From the NCBI GenBank assembly GCA_029880285.1, contig JAOUOS010000005.1, positions 62,001-126,000 of the forward strand: a stretch of DNA of 64,000 nt, written 5' to 3'. The DNA comes from Spirochaetia bacterium (GTDB lineage Bacteria; Spirochaetota; Leptospiria; Turneriellales; JAOUOS01). This document shows positions 45,415-54,500 of the stretch, one piece after another. The notes under the pieces are model-generated. The model was not told where the DNA came from, did not search any database, and saw nothing but the letters and a program-made list of their open reading frames with translations. Position 1 is the stretch's first letter. Each line of letters begins with the position of its first letter. Made by a program: the position numbers and the translations under genes.

Positions 45415-46593
45415 ATGTTATATAGGACTCTGGGTAGAACAAATTTAAACACTTCAGTATTTACTCTCGGGGGGATGCGCTGGATTGATGGATGGAATGA
45501 GCCATATCATGAAATTTCTGACGAAACGCTTAAACAAGCCTGTGAAGTCACAAAACACTGCCTTGATAAAGGAATAAATCATATTGAAACTGCCCGCGCT
45601 TACGGTAAATCAGAATTTATTTTTGGTAAAGTTTTTAATCTGCTTTCTATAAAAAAAAATAATTTAATAGTAACAACAAAAGTAAGGCTTAAAGATTCTG
45701 AAACCGTTTATTCTCAAATACTAGAATCATTAGAAAGACTTCAAATAAATTATGTTAATATTGTAGATATTCACGGTATCAACAACGATTTAGATTACAA
45801 TAAAGTTTTTTCAAAAGACGGTACCTTAAAAGGACTTCAAAAAGCGCGAAAAGAAGGTTTGGTAAAACATATTGGTTTTAGCACGCATGGCCCTCTTGAT
45901 TTAATATTAAAAACAATAATTACGGGTGAGTTTGATGTTGTAAACTTACACTATTATTTTACTTTTCAAACTAATTATCCCGCCATTAGTTTAGCTAACG
46001 CTCTTAAAATGGGAGTTTTCATAATCTCACCCAATGATAAAGGAGGAATGCTATATAAACCCAGCCAAAAACTTTTAAATTTATGCAATCCGCTTCATCC
46101 CATTGTTTTTAATAATCGCTTTCTTCTTGAAGACCATGGCATACACACAATCTCACTGGGAATAACAAAAACTGAAATGCTAAACATTCATCTGGAATCT
46201 ATACAAAATAAAAATACAAATTCCAGCAATTCTGTAAGAGATGAACCATTTATGGGAAAATTAGAAAGGGATATAAAATTGAAGCTTGAAAAAGAATTAA
46301 ATAATACGCCTGATTACTGCACTATTTGCGGTTTTTGTCTGCCATGCCCGGTAAAAATAAATATTCCCGAAGTACTGAGGCTGAGAAACCTTTTTATTGC
46401 TTTTGATATGAAAGAGTTCGCGGTAAAAAGATATAACGAGATGAAACCTGATGACCCTTGGGTAACAGGAGAAAGCGCTGATAAATGCGTAAATTGTAAC
46501 GAATGTCTGCCGCGATGCCCGCAAAGGCTCACGATACCTTCTTTATTAAAAAATACCCATAAATTATTTAAAAACGCAATAACAAAATATTAA
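45415..46593 (+). CDS. Aldo/keto reductase fused to a 2[4Fe-4S] ferredoxin domain
   Basis: NADPH-type aldo/keto reductase barrel (1-290) with a C-terminal iron-sulfur domain. The tetrad region reads HIETARAYGKSE, so the usual catalytic Asp is Glu while Tyr is kept. TTKV and VDIHGIN give the Lys and His. The C-terminus has CTICGFCLPCP and, 45 residues later, CVNCNECLPRCP, two four-Cys clusters. It is presumably an electron-bifurcating or ferredoxin-coupled reductase of unknown substrate. Length 392. It follows directly on the stop of the exported unknown gene. Confidence 0.88.
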   Translation: MLYRTLGRTNLNTSVFTLGGMRWIDGWNEPYHEISDETLKQACEVTKHCLDKGINHIETARAYGKSEFIFGKVFNLLSIKKNNLIVTTKVRLKDSETVYSQILESLERLQINYVNIVDIHGINNDLDYNKVFSKDGTLKGLQKARKEGLVKHIGFSTHGPLDLILKTIITGEFDVVNLHYYFTFQTNYPAISLANALKMGVFIISPNDKGGMLYKPSQKLLNLCNPLHPIVFNNRFLLEDHGIHTISLGITKTEMLNIHLESIQNKNTNSSNSVRDEPFMGKLERDIKLKLEKELNNTPDYCTICGFCLPCPVKINIPEVLRLRNLFIAFDMKEFAVKRYNEMKPDDPWVTGESADKCVNCNECLPRCPQRLTIPSLLKNTHKLFKNAITKY

Positions 46594-46599
46594 ATTTTT

Positions 46600-46628
46600 T
46601 TAAGACAATAATAAAAAATAAATATAAT
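46600..46628 (+). promoter_or_regulatory. Promoter of sodC
   Basis: TTAAGA (46600-46605), 17-nt spacer, perfect TATAAT (46623-46628). Start near 46635, and AAGG just before the ATG at 46651. Confidence 0.55.
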
Positions 46629-46650
46629 ATACATACATAAGGTTTATTTC

Positions 46651-47184
46651 ATGAAAACAAAAATTTATATTACAGCTATATTTATATTAATAACTTATTT
46701 TTATTACTGTAACAGTACCAAACCGAACCTTGTCTCTGTAAAAAAAGCAAAAGCAGAAATTATGCCAAAAAGCGGAACAAATGTTTTTGGTTCTGTTACT
46801 TTTACGCAAATAGCAGATAATAGCATTAAAATAGTAGTATCAGTAGTAGGCTTAAAGCCCGGCAAGCACGGTTTTCATATTCATGAGAAAGGAGACTGTT
46901 CTTCTAATGACGGTGAATCTGCGTTGGGGCATTGGAACCCTGATAAGTTAGAACACAGCGTTCACGACAAAGAAAACAGTCATGCCGGAGACCTAGGGAA
47001 CATTACCGCAAATCATGAGGGCAGTGTATTTCAAGAAATTATTATTAAAAATGTTTCATTATCGGACACAAAAGGTCCGGTTGGCAAAGCTTTGATTATT
47101 CACGCCGACGAAGACAATTTAAAAACACAGCCAGATGGCAATTCTGGTAAAAGAATCGCTTGCGGCATTATTAGAAGTAACTAA
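46651..47184 (+). CDS. sodC: Cu/Zn superoxide dismutase, lipoprotein form
   Basis: Periplasmic or envelope superoxide dismutase. The signal ends ITYFYYC, a loose lipobox with a lipidatable Cys. Copper and zinc ligands are all present: HGFHIHEKGDC (two His), GHWNP (bridging His), LEHSVH, HAGDLGN (His, Asp) and IIHADEDN. The structural disulfide partner is in RIACGI. Length 177 is typical for bacterial SodC. Known role: defence against extracytoplasmic superoxide. The MscS-type channel gene starts straight after its stop. Confidence 0.95.
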   Translation: MKTKIYITAIFILITYFYYCNSTKPNLVSVKKAKAEIMPKSGTNVFGSVTFTQIADNSIKIVVSVVGLKPGKHGFHIHEKGDCSSNDGESALGHWNPDKLEHSVHDKENSHAGDLGNITANHEGSVFQEIIIKNVSLSDTKGPVGKALIIHADEDNLKTQPDGNSGKRIACGIIRSN

Positions 47185-48078
47185 TTGAAAGAAGTATACT
47201 CAAAAAAAACTTTTATTGAACTTTGGGACCAAAGTATCGCAAATTTATGGCATGCTTTACCTTCTCTTTTGCCTAAAATATTATATACTGTAATCTTAAT
47301 AATCATTATAGGATTAATTAAAACTTTTATTCTTAAAGTCATGGTAAAACGAGTTCATGACTCTACGGCGCGTCTTCAATGGCAAAGAACCATAGGCTAT
47401 ATTTTTTTCTTTCTTAGTATCTTAATTTTACTGCCCATATGGCTGCCTTCTTTACATTCTGTCGCGACATTTTTAGGCATCTTTGGCGCGGGAGTTTTAA
47501 TTGTATTTAAAGAGGTTTTTCTAAATATCGCCGGCTGGGTATTTATTCTTTCTAGAAAGCCTTTTGTACCTGGTAACAGAATTCAGATTGACGACGCGAT
47601 AGGTGATGTTTTAGATCAAAGAATTATTTCTTTTAGCATGATAGAAGTAAAACCAAGATCAGAGGGCGGACAAAGTACCGGTAGAATTATTCATGTACCT
47701 AATTCAAAAATTTTTACAGATTTAGTACATAATGCCAGCAAAGATTTTGCTTTAAACTGGAATGAAATATATGTTTACTTAAGCGCAAATAGCGACTGGA
47801 AAAAAGCCGTAGAACTGTTAGAAAAAATCGCAGAAACTACGCTTGAGAAAATTAATCCTGATGATAAAAGATTAAAAGATGCCGAGAAAAATTTCGCCAT
47901 AAAATATAAAAAAATAAATCCCAGCGTTTATGTAGACGTAGACGAAAATAAAATTAGACTAACCATAAGGCACTTAACTGACCCTTTAAAAACAAGATTT
48001 ATTACCGATAAACTTTGGCGCTCTATTTTAGAAGAATTTTCACAGGTAGAAAATATAAACTTTTTAGAAAATGAGTAA
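47185..48078 (+). CDS. MscS-family mechanosensitive channel
   Basis: Small-conductance channel that releases osmolytes when the membrane is stretched. Two or three helices (about residues 30-50, 68-90 and 93-115) end in the pore helix GIFGAGVLIVFKEVFLNIAGW, followed by the beta domain with PFVPGNRIQIDDAIGDVLDQ and IHVPNSKIF. Length 297. The start is a TTG directly after the sodC stop with no better Met nearby, so translation is probably coupled. It follows a superoxide dismutase, and a shared stress role is possible but not shown. Confidence 0.9.
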   Translation: MKEVYSKKTFIELWDQSIANLWHALPSLLPKILYTVILIIIIGLIKTFILKVMVKRVHDSTARLQWQRTIGYIFFFLSILILLPIWLPSLHSVATFLGIFGAGVLIVFKEVFLNIAGWVFILSRKPFVPGNRIQIDDAIGDVLDQRIISFSMIEVKPRSEGGQSTGRIIHVPNSKIFTDLVHNASKDFALNWNEIYVYLSANSDWKKAVELLEKIAETTLEKINPDDKRLKDAEKNFAIKYKKINPSVYVDVDENKIRLTIRHLTDPLKTRFITDKLWRSILEEFSQVENINFLENE

Positions 48079-48084
48079 TAAATA

Positions 48085-48208
48085 AAAAAAGCGTTTTTGA
48101 AAAGATCCTCTTTTTAAAAGCAGATGCAAATATTTATTATTACACAGCCCCTCTCTTTTCAAAAACGCAAATGGTTTATTGGCCTAAAATAAATAGTTTT
48201 ATTTTAAT
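48085..48208 (-). ncRNA. Candidate structured small RNA
   Basis: On the minus strand a consensus TTGACA (plus 48239-48244), 17-nt spacer and TAATTT (plus 48216-48221) would start transcription near 48208. The transcript contains a 15-bp perfect stem: arms at 48154-48168 and 48091-48105, sequence GCGTTTTTGAAAAGA and its complement, enclosing 48 nt that can form a second small hairpin. The stem is followed by seven U residues (plus 48084-48090), which gives an intrinsic terminator. About 125 nt in total. It is too short for 6S RNA and lacks the conserved SRP RNA loop. It could also be only the long-loop terminator of the upstream membrane protein gene. Confidence 0.45.
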
Positions 48209-48238
48209 ATAAAATAAATTAACATATTTTTTAAAATT

Positions 48239-48244
48239 TGTCAA
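48239..48244 (-). promoter_or_regulatory. -35 element of the candidate small RNA
   Basis: Perfect TTGACA read on the minus strand, with TAATTT 17 nt downstream as a weak -10. TATGTT at plus 48221-48226 is an alternative at shorter spacing. Confidence 0.4.
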
Positions 48245-48390
48245 TACTACTTTGTTACTATTTTCAAATATATAAAACCCTAATTTCAAAACAAAATGAA
48301 TACTGCATTTATTCTGTAAATAATTATTTGTATTTATTTTCGATTTTATAAAGCAAAATAATTAATTTGATTATTTGATAACTATAAAAT

Positions 48391-48798
48391 TCAACACTGA
48401 TCTTGTTCAGATGACATCTTGCCTTTTTTTTGCAAAAAATAACGTACCGCAAATGAAATTATAATACCGCCGGGATAATAGACCATAAAGAAAAACATAA
48501 CTTTTGCCTGGCTTGATCCAGTTAAAGAAAAAATATTTATAAAGATTGATAAAAAAAGCTTAAATAAAGCTAAAAAACTTATTATAGAAGCAAAAGATTT
48601 CAATATATAAACCCAAAAATCATCTGAAAAAACAGCCGTAGATAAGTTGCCAATTATATAAATTCCAAAAACAATTGTCGCGTATATAACAAGCATCTCA
48701 ACATTTAATTTAAGAGTAGATAAAATTAAAAGACCAATTATACAAATTAGAAGTGTTGAACTAATTTGCAAAAAAGGAGATTTAAGTTTTGCTAACAT
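48391..48798 (-). CDS. Small four-helix membrane protein, unknown function
   Basis: Not recognised. The 135-residue product has four hydrophobic segments (about 9-27, 33-52, 64-90 and 100-120) and a polar C-terminal tail ending KKGKMSSEQDQC. No conserved motif is visible. The gene is isolated: the same-strand neighbour downstream is the candidate small RNA, and the giant lipoprotein gene upstream ends 248 nt away. Moderate confidence that it is expressed, on the basis of its coherent transmembrane pattern. Confidence 0.55.
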   Translation of the reverse strand: MLAKLKSPFLQISSTLLICIIGLLILSTLKLNVEMLVIYATIVFGIYIIGNLSTAVFSDDFWVYILKSFASIISFLALFKLFLSIFINIFSLTGSSQAKVMFFFMVYYPGGIIISFAVRYFLQKKGKMSSEQDQC

Positions 48799-48922
48799 TT
48801 TTATGTTTAAATTACCTATATTAAATTTAAAATATTCTTTAAACTAAGATAATAGACAATTTATATTAAACAGACAGCCGGTCAACTGTAAGAGAAAAAT
48901 AAAAAGGGTATAATTTTAAATA

Positions 48923-49020
48923 GACTGCGCATTTAGTCTTGTACCCGAGAAAACGGGTAGTGAAATGACGCCCCGTCTGTTTGCCTGTTTCTGCGCAAGC
49001 GGGTGCTGGCGTTTGCGCAG
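48923..49020. repeat. GC-rich cluster of inverted repeats after the giant lipoprotein gene
   Basis: Three nested hairpins occur in about 100 nt: AGACT/AGTCT around 48923-48940, ACCCG (48943-48947) with CGGGT (48954-48958), and CTGCGCAA (48991-48998) with TTGCGCAG (49013-49020). The block is much richer in G+C than its surroundings. It may terminate the lipoprotein transcript, although no T-run follows, or be a remnant of a small repeat element. Confidence 0.5.
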
Positions 49021-49045
49021 GCTAGGTATATATTATTAAAAATTT

Positions 49046-51568
49046 CTACTTAAAAATAACCTGCTCGGGATATTTACCTGCATACTTACCCAAAACCTTA
49101 TACATACCCAATTGGTTATAAATATTTTCGCCCCATGCCCAAAGAGTACCGTCTGCTTTTAGCGCAAAAGAATGGATTTGCCCCGCGTATACCGAGACCC
49201 AGTTTGCATCACTGCCAATTTGTACAGGCGTACCAAAGCTTCCATTACCAATGGAGTCAGCGCCAAGCTGGCCATAGTAATTATTTCCCCATGCCCATAG
49301 GGTACCGTTTGCTTTTACGGCCAAAACGTGATTATCGCTTGCAGAAATATCTTTCCAGTCTGCATCGGCAGAAACTAAAAGCGGCGCGGTATTTGTTGAA
49401 TTAGTAGATACAGAGCTGCCAAGTACTTTCGATTCATTATGTCCCCAGCCCCATATTGTACCGTCTATTTTTACCGCCATAGTAAAATATTTACCAATTG
49501 AAATATTTTCCCAATCTGAATCATAGTTCCATGTTCCGGCGTTTGTTTCACAGTCTGTTTGCGTATAGTAGCCGCTTATGGTACAAACACCAACAAGCTG
49601 AGGCGTATCACGGTGTGTTGTATCACCCAGCCCTAATTGGCCGTAGGTATTGTGGCCCCATGTATAGATTGTGCCGTTATCTTTTAAACCCACAGAGTGA
49701 AATGTATGTGTTTTGGCATCAACCCAGGTTGTATCGCTACCAATTTGTACAGGGGAATATTTAGCACCGTTTGTACCATCGCCAAGCTGGCCATAGGTAT
49801 TACTGCCCCATGACCATAAAGTACCGTCTGTTTTTATCGCTAGCACAGTATAATCACCAGCTGAAGCTATATTCCAATTTGTATCATAGTTCCATGTTCC
49901 TGCGTTATCTTCACAATCTGACTTTGTATAAAAACCGCCAATAGTGCAAGAACCCACCAATTGAGGGATATTATAGTTTAATGTATTGCCCAATCCTAAT
50001 CGGCCGCTGCTATTTGAGCCCCATGCCCATAATGTATGATCATTTTTTATAGCTATATTATAATAAGAACCCGCTGAAACATTAAGCCAGTTTGTATCAT
50101 AGTTCCATGTTCCCGCATTTAATTCGCAATCTGCCTGATTAAAATAACTTGCATTTGTACACGCACCCACTAACTGCGGCGAGTCATGATCACTGTTATC
50201 TCCCAAACCTAGAGCTGTACCTTTGCCCCATGTATAAAGAGAACCGTTTTTGTTTATAGCTGCTCCATGATACCGCGTAGAACCGTTAGTGCCTATAAAT
50301 GCCCAGCTTGAAGCAATCGTTTGAGTAGGTTTTTTAATATATTCAGAAAATTTTGTGCCGTCGCCAAGCTGACCCAAATCATTTTGTCCCCAAATCCAAA
50401 TTGTACCGTCTGATTTTAATGCGGTTGTAAATTTGCTTGTAGATTGTATACCCGTAGAAACCGAGACCCAGTTGGTATCAAAGATCCATGTACCTGTAGC
50501 TGTTTCGCATTCATCTTTTCTATAATAACCTTCAATACTGCATTTTCCTAATAATTGAGGAGTGTAGTACGCATTATAACCATCGCCCATACCCAATTGA
50601 TAATCATTATTTAAACCCCAAACCCATATGCTGCCATCTGTTTTTTTGGCAAAAGAAGTATAAAGGCCCGTTTCTATAAATACCCAGTCAGTGTCATAAA
50701 CCCATGTATATCCGCCCGACTCACAAGCAGACTGGTGAATAGGCGAGCCATAACCATCACAGTAACCCACTAATTGCGGCCAGCTATAGCCCGAAGTATT
50801 ACCGAGCCCGACTTCACCATAAGTATTCATGCCCCATGCATATAAGGTGTTGTTTGTTTTTAGCGCCATAGTATCACGGTATCCGGCAGACACCATTAAC
50901 CAGTCAGTATCAATGGTCCATGTATAACTATTAGCTTCACATGTTGCCTGATCAGCTATACTAGGATAACTGCATGAACCCATTGGATAAGGAGCATATT
51001 TATCTGTCAAATCACTACCTAGGCCCAATTTATTAAAACTGCCATCGCCCCATACCCATAAAGATCCGTCATTTTTAATTGCCGCAGAATATTTAAAACC
51101 CGCAGATATAGATTGCCATGTTGTTTCAGTATCAATTTGAACAGGCGCATTTTTTTGAACATTTGTATCGTCACCAAGCTGACCGTCGCTGTTATATCCC
51201 CATGCCCATAAGGTTCCGCCTGTTTTTAACGCTAGTGTATGGTCAGCTCCCGCTGATATAAACGCCCAATCGGTATCGCCTGCTACTTGAGTTGGAGAAT
51301 TTTTTCCTTGTTGTGAGCCATCGCCAAGACGGCCGTCGCTGTTATATCCCCATGCCCATAAGGTTCCGTCTATTTTTATCGCGTAACTACAATAATTACC
51401 AGCTTCAATTTTCAACCAGTTCATGTCTGTTCCAATTTGAACAGGTCTATTTTTAGCAACTTCTGTACCGTCACCAAGTTGACCAAAAGAATTGCTGCCC
51501 CATGCCCATAAGGTACCATTGCCGGCTATGGCCAAAGTGTGGTCAGTACCTGATGATACCGCTATAAA
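49046..51568 (-). repeat. Fourteen RCC1 repeat units (DNA and protein)
   Basis: Tandem coding repeats of roughly 50 codons, or 80 where the Cys loop is inserted. Each contains a G-T/S-L/I-W/Y-x-W-G strand and a GQLG-like turn. Blades 4, 5, 6, 8, 9 and 11 are followed by a loop with two Cys (for example C-T-I-G-G-F-Y...C-E-D-N-A-G-T-W) before the next D-T-x-W strand. Confidence 0.85.
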
Positions 51569-54500
51569 TTCATGTTTGCATAGACTTGTGCAACCATCAC
51601 CATCAGTTAAATTGTTATCGTCGCATTGTTCTACGGCCGGTTCTAAAATACCATTGCCGCATGTATTGTTTACGGCGCAAACAGCATCGCATCCGTTACC
51701 GTCGTCTGTTGTGTTGCCATCGTCACAGGTCTCGCCGGTATCAATAACACCGTCGCCGCATGAAGCAGACTGGCAATTGGTTCTACAGTAATTTGCTATA
51801 CTATCATTGTTATTAACCCCATCGTCACATTCTTCGCTGTTCGCGGCATCAATATTAAAATCACCGCAATAAGAAAGATTGCCCTGTCCTGTTTGGCATG
51901 TTTCGGTACAAACCAGACATCCTGAAGTCTCGCCATAAGTACAATTATCTGTTATACTATTGCCGTCTTCGCAATTTTCACCGGCTGTTGTATTTATATA
52001 ACTATCGCCGCAAACTGAAAACAAACAGGTAGAACCCACGCAATCGGCTGAATCTAACCCGCCGGAATCGCAGTCTTCGCCCGCTGTCGCGTTTACTGTA
52101 GAGTCGCCGCAAGATTGATCGGTACAGTCGGTATCGCAAACAGCAGTTTCGCCGCCTGTACCGGCGCCGTCTCCATCGCAGGCTTCACCATTAGTGCCGT
52201 CCACCAAACCATCGCCGCAATAAGAAGTCGCACCGGCTGTTTCATTGCACGTATTATCACATACTGTACATGATATTTCGCCATACACGCAGTCGTCAGT
52301 TAATACATTACCGTCATCACATACCTCTGCGCCCTCAATAACACCGTTACCGCATACATTAGCGGGCTCGCAGGTGTAAGAGCCGTTAATACCCGTATCG
52401 CAAACATTGGTACATTGAGCGCTGTCGGTACATACCTGACCGTCATCAAGAAGACAAGTTGCTGAACAGCCATTTGCATCATCTATAGTATTGCCATCAT
52501 CACAGCCTTCGCCTGTTTCTATCACACCATTGCCACAAATATCTATGGCCTCACAGGTTAATGAACCATTGGCCCCGGTATCACATACATTGGTACATTG
52601 ATAATTAGCTGTACATGTTTCGCCGTTTGCCAATAAGCATAAGTCGGAACAACCATTTAAGTCATCAATAGTATTACCGTCATCACAGCCCTCTGTCGCG
52701 TCAACAATACCGTTACCGCATACATTGGCGGCCTCACAGGAATTTGAACCATTAACCCCTAAATCACACGCGTTACTGTCGCAATCTGCGCTCGCGGTAC
52801 AAGTTTCTCCAATAATAAAAAGACAAGTAGCGGCGCATCCATTAGCGTCATCGGCAGTATTGCCGTCATCGCATACTTCGCCCGCATCAACGGTACCATT
52901 ACCGCATGTATTTGCCGCCTCACATGTTGATGAACCATTCACCGCTAAATCACAAACTGTGCTGTCACACTCAGCAGAACCGGTACATGTCTCGCCGTCA
53001 ATATAAAGGCACGACGCGGCGCATCCGTTGGCATCGTCGGCAAGGTTACCGTCATCGCATACTTCGCCTGCGTCAACGGTACCATTGCCGCATGTATTTA
53101 AAGGCTCGCATAAACCAGAACCATATATAGCAAGATCGCATACGTTTAAGCAGTCAGAAGCGGATGCACAAACCTCGCCGTCTGTAAAAAGACAACCGGA
53201 TGAACATCCGTTAGCGTCATCGGCAGTGTTACCATCATCGCATACCTCGCCTGTTTCAATAACCCCGTTACCGCACCAGTTTGCCATTTCACAGGTTGAA
53301 GAACCGTTTACCGCTAAATCGCATACTGTACTGTTACACTCTGCGTTACCGGTACATGCCTGGCCGTCATTAAGAAAACAGGTTTCGTTACAACCGTTAC
53401 CATCATCAGCCTGATTACCGTCATCGCAGCCCTCGCCCGTATCAACAATACCGTTACCGCATACATTGGAGGCCTCACAGGTAGTGGAACCATTTGTGCC
53501 TAAATCACAAGCGCTGCTGTCGCAATCTGCGTTTGCCGTACAGGTTTCTCCTATAATATAAAGACATGAAGCGGCGCATCCGTTTAAGTCATCGGCCTGA
53601 TTGCCGTCATCGCAAACCTCGCCGGCTTCAACCGAACCATTACCGCAGGTATTTACCGCCTCACATGTTGATGAACCATTCACCGCTAAATCACAAACTG
53701 TGCTGTCACAATCGGTATTTGCCGTACAGGTTTCTCCTATAATATAAAGACATGAAGCGGCACAGCCGTTTGAGTCATCAGCAAGATTACCATCATCGCA
53801 AACCTCACCCGCGTCAATTATACCGTTACCGCATACATTGGCGGCCTCACAGGTTGATGAACCATTCGCCGCTAAATCACAAACACCACTGTTACATTGA
53901 GCATTAGCGGTACATACCTGACCGTCAGAAAAAAGGCATGTTCCTGAACAGCCGTTACCATCATCAGCTGTGTTACCATCATCACATGTTTCAGAACCAT
54001 TTACAATATTATCACCGCAAAATTGTTGCACTACGGTTACTATGAATGTTTTTGTAAGAGGTACAGCGCTCCCCTTTGAAATTGTCGCTATTAGCGTAAC
54101 CGTGATATTTCCTGTATTATAAGGCTGTGTAACTGTACCATCGCTTCCAATAATATCAGTCGGCACATCAACTATATAGGCTGCCCATTCTATAGCTGTG
54201 CCGTTAAATCCGCTTACAGGTAAAATTAAATCTTGCGTAATGCTGCCTGAAGAATCTAAACCTGAATAAATAATTACAAGAGATGCTTTATCAATTAAAA
54301 CTGCGTCTGCGTCTGAAAGAGTGGTACTGCCTGTTGTCTCATAAATAGTCTTAGTAGTGTTTACGGTAGAATTTACTACTGCTTCTATTTCTGTGGTATC
54401 GGCAATTACGGCTGAAGTTAAATCTTCATTGTCTAGAACGGCAGCTGTCTGTTCGCTTATTAAATTCATCAGCTCGTTCTGTGATTCTGGGGCAACTGTT

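Larger units (their letters stand above)
48079..48390. other. Gene-free stretch containing a candidate small RNA
   Basis: This 312-nt gap holds the inverted repeat and promoter described in the ncRNA entry. The remainder (48245-48390) is very AT-rich and I see nothing in it. Confidence 0.6.

Noticed and set aside
48085..48208. 6S RNA or SRP RNA
   Set aside because: Too short and lacking a long central bubble for 6S. No GGAAG-type conserved loop for SRP RNA. Left as an unnamed candidate.
53028..53414. Plus-strand open frames inside the lipoprotein repeats
   Set aside because: They are antisense shadows produced by the repeated coding sequence, with no start signals.
51569..54019. CRISPR array
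   Set aside because: Regular repeats exist, but they are coding, about 185 nt long and without unique spacers.
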